A DNA stretch of 64,000 nt from NCBI RefSeq assembly GCF_030816895.1, contig NZ_JAUSYL010000001.1, positions 2,604,001 through 2,668,000 on the forward strand, read 5' to 3'. Below, one piece after another: positions 41,422 to 49,765 of this stretch. Made by a program: the position numbers and the translations under genes. The notes under the pieces were generated by a model that ran no database searches, was not told where the DNA came from, and saw only the letters and a list, made by a program, of their open reading frames with translations. Numbering within the stretch: position 1 is the stretch's first letter; the number at the start of each line of letters is the position of its first letter. The stretch comes from Clavibacter sp. B3I6 (GTDB taxonomy: Bacteria > Actinomycetota > Actinomycetes > Actinomycetales > Microbacteriaceae).

Positions 41422-43226
41422 GCGTCACCGGGGTCACCGGCGAGGAGAGGGACGACTTCTCCCGCGCCGAGAGCAAGGAGATCCGCCGGCGGTCGACGCG
41501 GCTGCTCGTCAGCACCATCCAGCCCGTCAAGCAGACGCTGATCCTCACGGCCGCGACGATCCTCGTCGCCACCGCCGCGAACGTCGCGGGGCCCGCGCTC
41601 ATCGGGATCGGCCTCGACCGTGCCCTGCCGGCGCTGCTCGAGACGGACGACCCCACCGGGCTCGCGCTCGTGATCGGGGCGTACGTCCTGGTCGCGGTGA
41701 CGGGCGCGGTGCTCGTCGCCAAGTACCAGGTGATGTCCGCGCGCATCGCGCAGGAGATCCTCATCGACCTCCGCAAGCGCATGTTCCTGCACACGCAGAA
41801 GCTGAGCCTGGAGTTCCACGAGACGTACACGTCCGGCCGGATCATCTCCCGCCAGACGAGCGACCTCGATTCGATCCGGGAGCTCCTCAACGGCGGCATC
41901 AACCAGCTCGTGCAGGGTGCGCTCTACATGGCCTTCACCGCCATCGCGCTGTTCTCCTTCGACTGGGTGTCCGGCCTCGTGCTGCTCGCCGCGCTGGTGC
42001 CGCTGTTCTTCCTGAGCCTCTGGTTCGCGGTGAAGTCGCAGGCGCTGTTCCGGCAGACGCGCGTGAAGTCGGCCCGGCTGATCGTCCACTTCGTCGAGAC
42101 GATGACGGGCATCCGCGCGGTGAAGGCGTTCCGCAAGGAGAAGCGCAACGCGGAGGAGTTCGCCGAGCACGTCGAGGGGTACCGCGACACCAACATGCGC
42201 GTGATCCAGGTGTTCGGCGTGTTCGACCCGGGCCTCGTCCTCATCGGCAACGTCACGGTCGCCGTGGTGCTCCTGGTCGGCGGCCTCCGCGTCGCCGACG
42301 GGCAGCTCGGCATCGGCGCGCTGCTCGCCGTCGTGCTCTACACGCGGCAGTTCTTCGGCCCGGCGCAGGACATGGCGATGTTCTACAACAGCTACCAGTC
42401 GGCGTCGGCCGCGCTCGAGAAGATCTCGGGCGTGCTCGAGGAGGAGCCGAGCGTGCCGGATCCGGTCACGCCGGTCGACCTGTGGGAGTCCACGGGGCAC
42501 GTGTCCTTCGAGGGCGTCGAGTTCGGCTACGGGAAGGGCAAGACGATCCTGCCGCGGTTCGACCTCGACCTGCCGGCCGGGCAGACCATCGCCCTCGTCG
42601 GGTCGACGGGAGCGGGGAAGACGACGCTCGCGAAGCTCATCTCCCGGTTCTACGACCCGTCGGACGGCCGCGTGGCGCTCGACGGGATCGACCTCCGCGA
42701 CCTGCACCCCAAGGACCTCCGCCGCGCCATCGTGATGGTCACGCAGGAGGCGTACCTCTTCTCCGGCTCCGTCGCGGACAACATCGCGATCGGCAAGCCC
42801 GACGCGACGCGGCGCGAGATCCAGGAGGCGGCCGAGGCGGTGGGGGCGCACACCTTCATCGAGTCCCTGCCGGACGGCTACGACACCGACGTGAACAAGC
42901 GCGGCGGGCGGGTGTCGGCGGGCCAGCGCCAGCTGATCTCCTTCGCGCGCGCGTTCCTCGCGGACCCGGCCGTGCTGATCCTCGACGAGGCCACGAGCTC
43001 GCTCGACATCCCGAGCGAGCGGCTCGTGCAGCAGGGTCTCACCACGCTGCTCGCGGACCGGACGGCGATCATCATCGCCCACCGCCTCTCGACGGTGGCG
43101 ATCGCGGACCGCGTGCTCGTCATGGAGCAGGGCCGCATCGTCGAGGACGGCACGCCGGAGGCGCTCATCGAGGGCACCGGCCGGTTCTCCCAGCTGCACG
43201 CCGCCTGGCGGGAGTCGCTGGTCTAG
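41418..43226 (+). CDS. Heterodimeric ABC exporter, catalytic-Glu subunit
   Basis: 602 residues. A six-helix transmembrane domain (about 35-335) is followed by an ATPase with Walker [12 protein letters not shown]-loop [10 protein letters not shown], a deviant signature RVSAGQRQL and Walker [13 protein letters not shown] with the catalytic Glu. The deviant signature faces the partner's degenerate Walker site, so each dimer has one consensus and one degenerate ATP site. The ATG at 41418 overlaps the first subunit's stop (ATGA), fixing 1:1 synthesis. Confidence 0.9.
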   Translation: MSVTGVTGEERDDFSRAESKEIRRRSTRLLVSTIQPVKQTLILTAATILVATAANVAGPALIGIGLDRALPALLETDDPTGLALVIGAYVLVAVTGAVLVAKYQVMSARIAQEILIDLRKRMFLHTQKLSLEFHETYTSGRIISRQTSDLDSIRELLNGGINQLVQGALYMAFTAIALFSFDWVSGLVLLAALVPLFFLSLWFAVKSQALFRQTRVKSARLIVHFVETMTGIRAVKAFRKEKRNAEEFAEHVEGYRDTNMRVIQVFGVFDPGLVLIGNVTVAVVLLVGGLRVADGQLGIGALLAVVLYTRQFFGPAQDMAMFYNSYQSASAALEKISGVLEEEPSVPDPVTPVDLWESTGHVSFEGVEFGYGKGKTILPRFDLDLPAGQTIALVGSTGAGKTTLAKLISRFYDPSDGRVALDGIDLRDLHPKDLRRAIVMVTQEAYLFSGSVADNIAIGKPDATRREIQEAAEAVGAHTFIESLPDGYDTDVNKRGGRVSAGQRQLISFARAFLADPAVLILDEATSSLDIPSERLVQQGLTTLLADRTAIIIAHRLSTVAIADRVLVMEQGRIVEDGTPEALIEGTGRFSQLHAAWRESLV

Positions 43227-43283
43227 GTCAGGTGACGTCGGACGGCCCGGGCGCCCCGTGATCGGGGAGCCCGGCCGTCTGCG

Positions 43284-43802
43284 TCAGAGATCGAGCGCGG
43301 GGGCTCCCTCCGGCAGCCACGCACGCACGGCGTCGCCGTCCGCGGCGGCCAGCCAGCCGTCGCCGCACGTCATGGTCGCGGCGGGGGAGGGATCCGGCCA
43401 CCACGTGTCCTGCACACCGGCCGGTGCGGCATCTGCGGGTGCGGCGGCGCAGCCCAGCTGGTCGGCCGGCGTCGCGGAGCGGAACGCGAGGATCGCGCCC
43501 TCGCCGCGCAGGGACGTCTTGATCCGCACGTCGGTCGCGTCCGCCGGGATCCACGACGGGATCCGGCCCTCGGCGTCCGCCGCCGTCGCGTAGACGCGCG
43601 CGTCGGCCGGGGTGGTCATGCCGCCGACGGTGCTGGCCGCGCCGCAGCCGCCGAGCGCCAGCACGAGCAGCACGGTCACGGGGACGGCCGTGAGGCGCGC
43701 CGTCGGCCGGTGCCCCGTCCGGCGAGCGGAGGCGGAGCCGGCGACGCCCGGCTCGGAGGGTGACGTGACGACGAGGGGGAGGGCGGACAGGCTGCGGGGC
43801 AT
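43284..43802 (-). CDS. Small secreted lipoprotein, unknown function
   Basis: 172 residues. The ATG at 43802 opens a 50-residue basic/Pro-rich stretch, then TAVPVTVLLVLALGGCGAAS, a hydrophobic segment with lipobox LGGC. The mature part includes RVYATAADAEGRIPSWIPAD and three cysteines. This resembles small actinobacterial hypothetical lipoproteins. The start is uncertain: an in-frame upstream Met exists, and no strong ribosome site is visible. Convergent with the ABC exporter. Confidence 0.6.
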   Translation of the reverse strand: MPRSLSALPLVVTSPSEPGVAGSASARRTGHRPTARLTAVPVTVLLVLALGGCGAASTVGGMTTPADARVYATAADAEGRIPSWIPADATDVRIKTSLRGEGAILAFRSATPADQLGCAAAPADAAPAGVQDTWWPDPSPAATMTCGDGWLAAADGDAVRAWLPEGAPALDL

Positions 43803-43921
43803 GATCCCAGTCCAGCGGAGCGGCGGATCCGGCGCATCGGCCGCGAGGCCTCGCCCGTGGTCCCGCAGCATGACCCGCGTCCGGCCGGAAGGCGGACGCG
43901 CCGCGCCGGACGGTCAGGGGA

Positions 43922-44242
43922 TCACGGGAACCAGCGCGCCGCCTCGAGGTCCACGCGGTACCCCGCGTCCGTCGGGGCGGAGACGAGCGGCGTCCCCTCG
44001 GCCTCGTAGCGGGGCCGCGCCTCGTCCGCCAGACCCGTCGGAGGGTGCCCGCCCGCGCGGAGGACGCGCCACCAGGGGAGCCCGGAGCCGTGGTAGCGCA
44101 GCACCATTCCGACCGCCCGCGCGCCGCGGCGACCGAAGACGGCGGCGACGTCGCCGTAGGTCATGACCCGTCCGGACGGGATCTCGGCCACGACCTCGAG
44201 CACGCGGTCGGTGAACTCGCCGGGCGTCGCGAAGACGGCCAC
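43922..44242 (-). CDS. Alkyltransferase-like (ATL) / MGMT-family DNA-binding protein
   Basis: 106 residues, the size of an ATL protein. It matches the DNA-binding domain of O6-alkylguanine methyltransferase: VLEVVAEIPSGRVMTYGDVA, the recognition helix RGARAVGMVLRYHG, and PWWRVLRAGG where the transferase has PCHRV. The alkyl-accepting Cys is therefore Trp57. ATLs bind alkylated guanines and hand them to nucleotide excision repair rather than repairing directly. The GTG at 44242 lies 3 nt after the GNAT stop, so the two are co-transcribed. Confidence 0.85.
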   Translation of the reverse strand: MAVFATPGEFTDRVLEVVAEIPSGRVMTYGDVAAVFGRRGARAVGMVLRYHGSGLPWWRVLRAGGHPPTGLADEARPRYEAEGTPLVSAPTDAGYRVDLEAARWFP

Positions 44243-44245
44243 GCG

Positions 44246-44698
44246 CTAGAGCGCCAGCGCGCCGATGGCCTCGCCGTACTGCGTCTCGCCGATGACCGCG
44301 AAGCCGACGCGCGTGAAGAAGTCCTCCGGACCGTCCTCGCCCGGCTCCCACACGACGGTGAGGCGGTCGAAGCCGCGCGAGCGCGCCTCGTCGGCGAGGG
44401 CGAGCACCGCGAACCGGCCCACGCCGTGGCCCTGTGCGTCGGCGTCGACGTTGATGCGCCAGATGCAGCTGCGGAAGATCTCCTCGTGGGCCTCGGGGTC
44501 GAAGTTGCCCATGATGAAGCCGACGACCTCCTCGTCCTCGATGACGACGCGCGGCCATGCGGTGGTGGGGTTGACGTACGCCTCGGCGATGGAGTGCGAC
44601 ACGGGGGCGACGTAGTTCTCCTGCCCCGGCTTGAGCGTCAGCGTGTTGGCCGCCACGATCGTGCGGGCGCTCAGCTCTTCGAGTCTCATGTCGCTCAT
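44246..44698 (-). CDS. GNAT family N-acetyltransferase
   Basis: 150 residues. Conserved parts are the beta-4 strand and acetyl-CoA loop [20 protein letters not shown] (motif Q-x-x-G-x-G as QGHGVG) and [15 protein letters not shown] before it. [22 protein letters not shown] resembles the spermidine/spermine-type GNATs. The substrate is unknown. The start at 44698 is chosen over the ATG at 44704 because TACCCT lies exactly 6 nt upstream. It shares an intergenic region with the divergent icd. Confidence 0.82.
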   Translation of the reverse strand: MSDMRLEELSARTIVAANTLTLKPGQENYVAPVSHSIAEAYVNPTTAWPRVVIEDEEVVGFIMGNFDPEAHEEIFRSCIWRINVDADAQGHGVGRFAVLALADEARSRGFDRLTVVWEPGEDGPEDFFTRVGFAVIGETQYGEAIGALAL

Positions 44699-44704
44699 GG
44701 GCAC

Positions 44705-44710
44705 AGGGTA
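44705..44710 (-). promoter_or_regulatory. -10 box for the leaderless GNAT mRNA
   Basis: TACCCT on the minus strand, 6 nt before the ATG at 44698. Confidence 0.55.
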
Positions 44711-44786
44711 TCGGGCGGATCCCGGTCCGGCCAGGAGCCCGCGGGCGGCCGGGACCGGACCGCGGCCCGGGGAGCCAGCCGACCCA

Positions 44787-44812
44787 CCGGTCTCTCGATG
44801 TCGAGAGACCGG
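44787..44812. promoter_or_regulatory. Perfect palindromic operator upstream of icd
   Basis: CCGGTCTCTCGA and TCGAGAGACCGG form a 12-bp perfect inverted repeat around a TG centre. It covers the place where the -35 of the icd promoter (-10 at 44823) should be. The regulator is not identified. Confidence 0.6.
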
Positions 44813-44822
44813 GGTCGGCGGG

Positions 44823-44828
44823 TAGGCT
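44823..44828 (+). promoter_or_regulatory. -10 box of icd
   Basis: TAGGCT, about 90 nt before the icd start, immediately downstream of the palindrome. Confidence 0.5.
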
Positions 44829-44919
44829 GGCCGACGGATCCACCGGCGACGAGCCGGACCCGCCGCGCGCCGACGGAGACGCGCGGACGGAGGGCACCGA
44901 CGAGCATGAGGAGGACTTC

Positions 44920-46134
44920 GTGGAGAAGATCAAGGTAGAGGGGACCGTCGTCGAGCTCGACGGCGACGAGATGACGCGCATCATCTGGCAGTCCATCAAG
45001 GACACGCTCATCCACCCGTACCTCGACATCGACCTCGAGTACTACGACCTGGGCATCGAGAAGCGCGACGAGACCGACGACCAGATCACGATCGACGCGG
45101 CCGAGGCCATCAAGCGCCACGGCGTGGGCGTCAAGTGCGCGACGATCACGCCCGACGAGGCGCGCGTCGAGGAGTTCGGCCTCAAGAAGATGTGGCGCTC
45201 GCCGAACGGCACCATCCGCAACATCCTGGGCGGCACGATCTTCCGCGAGCCCATCATCATCAGCAACATCCCGCGTCTCGTCCCCGGCTGGAACAAGCCG
45301 ATCATCGTCGGACGCCACGCGTTCGGCGACCAGTACCGCGCCACCGACTTCCGCTTCGAGGGCGAGGGCACGCTCACGATGACCTTCACCCCGAAGGACG
45401 GCTCCGAGCCGCAGCAGTTCGAGGTGTTCCAGAGCCCCGGATCCGGCGTCGCGATGGGCATGTACAACCTCGACGACTCGATCCGCGACTTCGCGCGCGC
45501 CTCGCTGTCCTACGGCCTCGCCCGCAACTACCCCGTCTACCTCTCCACCAAGAACACGATCCTCAAGGCCTACGACGGCCGCTTCAAGGACCTGTTCGAG
45601 GAGGTCTTCCAGGCGGAGTACGCCGACCAGTTCGCCGCCGCGGGCCTCACCTACGAGCACCGCCTCATCGACGACATGGTCGCCGCGTCGCTCAAGTGGG
45701 AGGGCGGCTACGTCTGGGCCTGCAAGAACTACGACGGCGACGTCCAGTCCGACACCGTCGCGCAGGGCTTCGGCTCGCTCGGCCTCATGACCAGCGTGCT
45801 CACCACGCCCGACGGCAAGGTCGTCGAGGCGGAGGCTGCGCACGGCACGGTCACGCGCCACTACCGCCAGCACCAGCAGGGCAAGCCCACGTCGACGAAC
45901 CCCATCGCGTCGATCTACGCCTGGACCCGGGGCCTCGCGCACCGCGCCAAGCTCGACGGCAACGACGCCCTCAAGGAGTTCGCGGACACCCTCGAGGACG
46001 TCGTCATCACGACGGTCGAGTCCGGCAAGATGACGAAGGACCTCGCGCTCCTCGTCGGCCCCGACCAGCCGTACCAGACGACCGAGGAGTTCCTCGCGTC
46101 GCTCGCGGACAACCTGCAGGCGCGCCTGGCCTGA
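44920..46134 (+). CDS. icd: NADP-dependent isocitrate dehydrogenase
   Basis: 404 residues, the size and sequence type of the homodimeric eukaryote-like NADP-IDH. It begins [20 protein letters not shown] and contains the substrate loop [20 protein letters not shown], the metal-binding [15 protein letters not shown] and the cofactor stretch [20 protein letters not shown]. It oxidatively decarboxylates isocitrate to 2-oxoglutarate and supplies NADPH. The GTG at 44920 has a perfect AGGAGG 5 nt upstream. Control probably acts through the palindrome at 44787-44812. Confidence 0.95.
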   Translation: MEKIKVEGTVVELDGDEMTRIIWQSIKDTLIHPYLDIDLEYYDLGIEKRDETDDQITIDAAEAIKRHGVGVKCATITPDEARVEEFGLKKMWRSPNGTIRNILGGTIFREPIIISNIPRLVPGWNKPIIVGRHAFGDQYRATDFRFEGEGTLTMTFTPKDGSEPQQFEVFQSPGSGVAMGMYNLDDSIRDFARASLSYGLARNYPVYLSTKNTILKAYDGRFKDLFEEVFQAEYADQFAAAGLTYEHRLIDDMVAASLKWEGGYVWACKNYDGDVQSDTVAQGFGSLGLMTSVLTTPDGKVVEAEAAHGTVTRHYRQHQQGKPTSTNPIASIYAWTRGLAHRAKLDGNDALKEFADTLEDVVITTVESGKMTKDLALLVGPDQPYQTTEEFLASLADNLQARLA

Positions 46135-46168
46135 TCCCGTCGGCGTCGCGCACGACGCCGCACCGCCC

Positions 46169-46203
46169 GAGAGGCCCCCGACCACGCCGGTCGGGGGCCT
46201 CTC
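46169..46203 (+). terminator. Terminator after icd
   Basis: A perfect 15-bp stem GAGAGGCCCCCGACC / GGTCGGGGGCCTCTC with a 5-nt loop. Confidence 0.88.
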
Positions 46204-46392
46204 CTGCGTCCGCTCCGTGCCCGGGCCCGTCCCCGGGTGTGCAGAGGACGGGTGCGGGGCGCCGCGTCCTCCCTACGGTTCTCCCCATCGCGTCATCGAC
46301 GCGACTCCGCGACGGCGATCTCCGCCGTCCCGCGCACGTGGTGCGCCGCGGATCCGGACGCCGGCGGTCGCCGGTGACAGGAGGGAACAGCC

Positions 46393-49300
46393 ATGCCCAT
46401 CCATCGAGAGACGATCCCGCCCGGCCGGAGGCGCGCCCTGCACGCGGCCCGGCCCCTCACCGCCTGCGCCCTGGCGTTCGCGCTCGCCGCCGCGGGAGGT
46501 TCCGCGGCCGGGGCCGCCGTCCTCCCGCAGGCCGCCGTCCCGCTCGACGCCGCCGACGGCCACTACCTCGTCACGCTCAAGGGCCAGCCGGCCGCCACCT
46601 ACGACGGGACCCTCGACGGGCTCCCGCGCACGGAGGTCGACGCCGGCGCGCGCCTCGACGCGCGGTCCGATGCCGTCCAGCGCTACACCGACCACCTCGC
46701 CGAGGCGCACCGCTCGGTCGCGGACTCGATCGGCGTGACGCCCACGCACGAGTACTCCCTCACGACGAACGGCTTCTCCGCGGCCCTGACCGCGGCGCAG
46801 GTCCGGGCGCTCGGCCGCTCGGCCGACGTCCTGAGCGTCGAGCCCGACCGGACGAGGCACACCCAGTCGACGCCCGCGATGCGGGCGCTCGGCCTCGAGG
46901 GCGACCACGGGCTCTGGGCGGCCGCGGGAGGTGCGGACAAGGCGGGCGCGGGCACGGTGATCGCCGACATCGACACCGGCATCGCCCCCGACAACCCGTC
47001 GATCGCGGGGAGGCCCCTCCGGTCGAGCCCGGGCGACGAGCCCTACCGCGACGGCACCGGCATCGCGTTCCGGAAGGCCGACGGCAGCGTCTTCCACGGG
47101 GCCTGCCAGACCGGGCCCGGCTTCACGGCGGCCGACTGCTCGACGAAGCTCATCGGCGCCCGCTACTTCGACGCCGGGCGGAGGGCGTCCGGGGCCGCCC
47201 TCGGGCCGCAGGAGATCCGCTCCCCGCGCGACACGCTCGGACACGGCACCCACACCGCCAGCACCGCCGCGGGTGACGTGGGCGTCCCGGCCGCGATCGA
47301 GGGACATGTCCTCGACAGCATCTCGGGCGTCGCACCGGCGGCGAGGATCGCCGCGTACAAGGCCTGCTGGCAGGGACCCGACCCGGACGTCGAGACCGAC
47401 GACGGGTGCGAGGAATCCGACGTCATCGCGGCCATCGACCAGGCCACGGCCGACGGCGCGGACGTCATCAACATGTCGCTCGGCGGCAGCGGGAAGTCGA
47501 CGGACGCGTGGCAGCGGGCCCTCCTGGGCGCCGCGAGCGCCGGCGTCTTCGTCGCCGCCTCGGCGGGCAACAGCGGACCCGACGCCGGCACCGTGGCGAA
47601 CCTCGAGCCCTGGATCACGACGGTCGCGGCGAGCAGCGTGCCGGACAACTACTCGGCCACCGTGGAGCTCGGCGACGGCGAGCGCTTCTCCGGTGCCTCC
47701 ATCACGGTGCCGTCCGCGGTCACGGGCCCGCTCGTGCGCGCCGCGGTCTCCGGCGTCGTCGGTGCGAAGTCGCCGGAGCTGTGCGGGGAGGGCACCCTGG
47801 ACCCGGCGAAGGTGACGGGCCGCATCGTCCAGTGCGACCGCGGCGTGTCGGGGCGCGGCGCCAAGAGCGCCGAGGTCCGGCGCGCGGGCGGGATCGGCAT
47901 GGTCCTCACCGACGTGGAGGCGGGCTCGCAGGAGTTCGACACCCACGCCGTGCCGACCGTGCACCTCGGCGTCGACGCCCGGCCCGCGGTCGTGGCGTAC
48001 GCCGCGACGGTCGGCGCGACCGCGACGCTCACGCCCGGCAACACCTCGGGCGTGCAGCGCCCGGCCCCGCAGGTGGCCGCCTTCAGCTCGCGCGGACCCG
48101 ACGAGTCCGACGGCGGCGACATCATCAAGCCCGACATCACGGCTCCGGGTGCCGGCATCCTCGCGGCGTCCGCGGACAGCGACGGCAAGCCGGGCTTCGC
48201 CGTCCTCTCGGGCACGTCGATGGCGGCGCCGCACATCGCGGGGTTCGCGCTCCTCTACCTCGGGCTCCACCCGACGGCATCGCCGTCGGAGATCAAGTCG
48301 GCGATGATGACGACCGCCACGGACACGGTCGACGCGCAGGGCAGGCCCGCGACCGACCCCTTCGCGCAGGGCGCCGGCCAGATCGCGCCGGACAGGTACC
48401 TCCACCCGGGCCTCGTATACGCGAGCGGGCCGCGCGACTGGGCGGGATACGCCGCCCAGACGGGGCTCGAGCTGCCGCATCCCGCGGCGGCCGTGCCGGT
48501 GTCGCAGCTCAACCTGCCGAGCATCGCGGTCGGCTCGCTGGTCGGCAGCGCGACCGTCACGCGGACGGTGACGTCGCAGGCCGCCGGGACGTGGACCGCG
48601 TCCGTGCAGGGGGTGGCCGGTGCCGCCGTGTCGGTCAGCCCCGCGCGGCTGACGTTCACGGGGCCGGGCCAGACCCGCACCTTCCGCGTCCGCATCGCGG
48701 CCAAGGCCGGAGCGTCCATGGGAGCCTGGACGACCGGGTCGCTCACCTGGTCGGGCGCCGGGGGCACCGTCCGCAGCCCCCTCGCCGTGCGCCCCCTGCA
48801 GCTCGAGGCCCCGACGGCCGTCGCGGGCAGCGGCACCACCGGGAAGGCCGCCGTGACGGTGACGTCCGGTGTCACGGGACGGATCGGGCTGACCGCGTCC
48901 GGCCTCGCGAAGGGGCAGGTGCTCCGCGACCCGTCCGGACCGCCGACGGGGCCGACCCTCTCCCTCACGGAGGGCCAGCCGCGCGAGGTCCCGTTCACCG
49001 TCACCGCGGGCGAGGGGGCGCTGGTGCTCGCCGCGACCCCGCGGGACGGCGAGTCGGACCTCGCCCTGCAGCTGGAGCGGGTCGCCGCGGACGGCACGCG
49101 CACGGTGGTGGACGTGCAGCTGACGTCGTCGCCGTCGGAGCGGATCGTCGTGCCGGCGCCCCCGGCCGGGTCGTACGTCGCGACGGTGCGGGCCGACTCG
49201 GTGGCGGGGTCGGCGGCGACGGCCGACGTCGACCTGACCCGGTACGACGTCCCCGCCTCGGGCGGGGAGGGGGCCTTCGCGGTCACGCCCGCGCAGCTCC

Positions 49301-49455
49301 GCGTCACGGCGGGGCGGAAGGCGACGTACACCGCGTCGTGGTCCGGCCTCGCACCGGGTTCCCGGTACGTCGGGGTCGTGTCGTACGCGGGAACCGGCGC
49401 CGTCACCCTGGTCGACGTCACGACGCCCGCGAGGGCGGGGCGCCCCGCGGGCTGA
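46393..49455 (+). CDS. Secreted subtilisin-like serine protease (S8 family) 1
   Basis: 1020 residues. A signal peptide (about 1-42, ALAFALAAAGGSAAGAA) is followed by an I9-type propeptide (about 50-150, ATYDGTLDGLPRTEVDA then YSLTTNGFSAAL). The S8 domain has Asp194 in ADIDTGIAPD, His284 in GHGTHTAS, oxyanion Asn393 in ASAGNSGPD and Ser609 in SGTSMAAPH. A PA domain (about 450-560) is inserted before the Ser, as in plant-type and cucumisin-like subtilases. About 350 residues of beta-rich fibronectin-III-like C-terminus follow, without a wall anchor. It is secreted and its substrate is unknown. The RBS GGAGGG lies 7-8 nt before the ATG. Confidence 0.93.
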   Translation: MPIHRETIPPGRRRALHAARPLTACALAFALAAAGGSAAGAAVLPQAAVPLDAADGHYLVTLKGQPAATYDGTLDGLPRTEVDAGARLDARSDAVQRYTDHLAEAHRSVADSIGVTPTHEYSLTTNGFSAALTAAQVRALGRSADVLSVEPDRTRHTQSTPAMRALGLEGDHGLWAAAGGADKAGAGTVIADIDTGIAPDNPSIAGRPLRSSPGDEPYRDGTGIAFRKADGSVFHGACQTGPGFTAADCSTKLIGARYFDAGRRASGAALGPQEIRSPRDTLGHGTHTASTAAGDVGVPAAIEGHVLDSISGVAPAARIAAYKACWQGPDPDVETDDGCEESDVIAAIDQATADGADVINMSLGGSGKSTDAWQRALLGAASAGVFVAASAGNSGPDAGTVANLEPWITTVAASSVPDNYSATVELGDGERFSGASITVPSAVTGPLVRAAVSGVVGAKSPELCGEGTLDPAKVTGRIVQCDRGVSGRGAKSAEVRRAGGIGMVLTDVEAGSQEFDTHAVPTVHLGVDARPAVVAYAATVGATATLTPGNTSGVQRPAPQVAAFSSRGPDESDGGDIIKPDITAPGAGILAASADSDGKPGFAVLSGTSMAAPHIAGFALLYLGLHPTASPSEIKSAMMTTATDTVDAQGRPATDPFAQGAGQIAPDRYLHPGLVYASGPRDWAGYAAQTGLELPHPAAAVPVSQLNLPSIAVGSLVGSATVTRTVTSQAAGTWTASVQGVAGAAVSVSPARLTFTGPGQTRTFRVRIAAKAGASMGAWTTGSLTWSGAGGTVRSPLAVRPLQLEAPTAVAGSGTTGKAAVTVTSGVTGRIGLTASGLAKGQVLRDPSGPPTGPTLSLTEGQPREVPFTVTAGEGALVLAATPRDGESDLALQLERVAADGTRTVVDVQLTSSPSERIVVPAPPAGSYVATVRADSVAGSAATADVDLTRYDVPASGGEGAFAVTPAQLRVTAGRKATYTASWSGLAPGSRYVGVVSYAGTGAVTLVDVTTPARAGRPAG

Positions 49456-49470
49456 CGCGCATGGGATGGG

Positions 49471-49501
49471 GAGGGGCGGGTGCCGACGGCACCCGCCCCT
49501 C
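49471..49501 (+). terminator. Terminator after subtilase 1
   Basis: GAGGGGCGGGTGCC paired with GGCACCCGCCCCTC. The left arm is identical to that of the terminator after subtilase 2. Confidence 0.85.
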
Positions 49502-49648
49502 CGTCGTCCCCGGGCGTGTGGACGCCGTGATCTCCCCGGACGGGCTCCTGGGATCCTGCTGTGCGCGCGGCATCGACGGCAGGTCGGAGACGGGGATCAC
49601 GCGGGTCGAGAAGGCCGGGATGACGGGCATCCGAGAGCGTCCGGCAAC

Positions 49649-49666
49649 TGTTACACGGCGGTAACA
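49649..49666. promoter_or_regulatory. Inverted repeat upstream of subtilase 2
   Basis: TGTTAC-ACGGCG-GTAACA, a perfect 6-6-6 inverted repeat directly upstream of the candidate promoter. The binding protein is unknown. Confidence 0.45.
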
Positions 49667-49673
49667 CGCGCCC

Positions 49674-49702
49674 TGTCTCAGGGCGAATACCCGGGGTATG
49701 TT
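49674..49702 (+). promoter_or_regulatory. Candidate promoter of subtilase 2
   Basis: -10 TATGTT (49697-49702) with a poor -35 (TGTCTC, 49674-49679) 17 nt away. A weak -35 beside an operator suits activator-dependent control. Confidence 0.4.
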
Positions 49703-49765
49703 GAGGATTCGTGCGCGTCGCAAGGGGCGCGGGCGACCATCCATCCCCTCTCGAAGGACGTGTTC

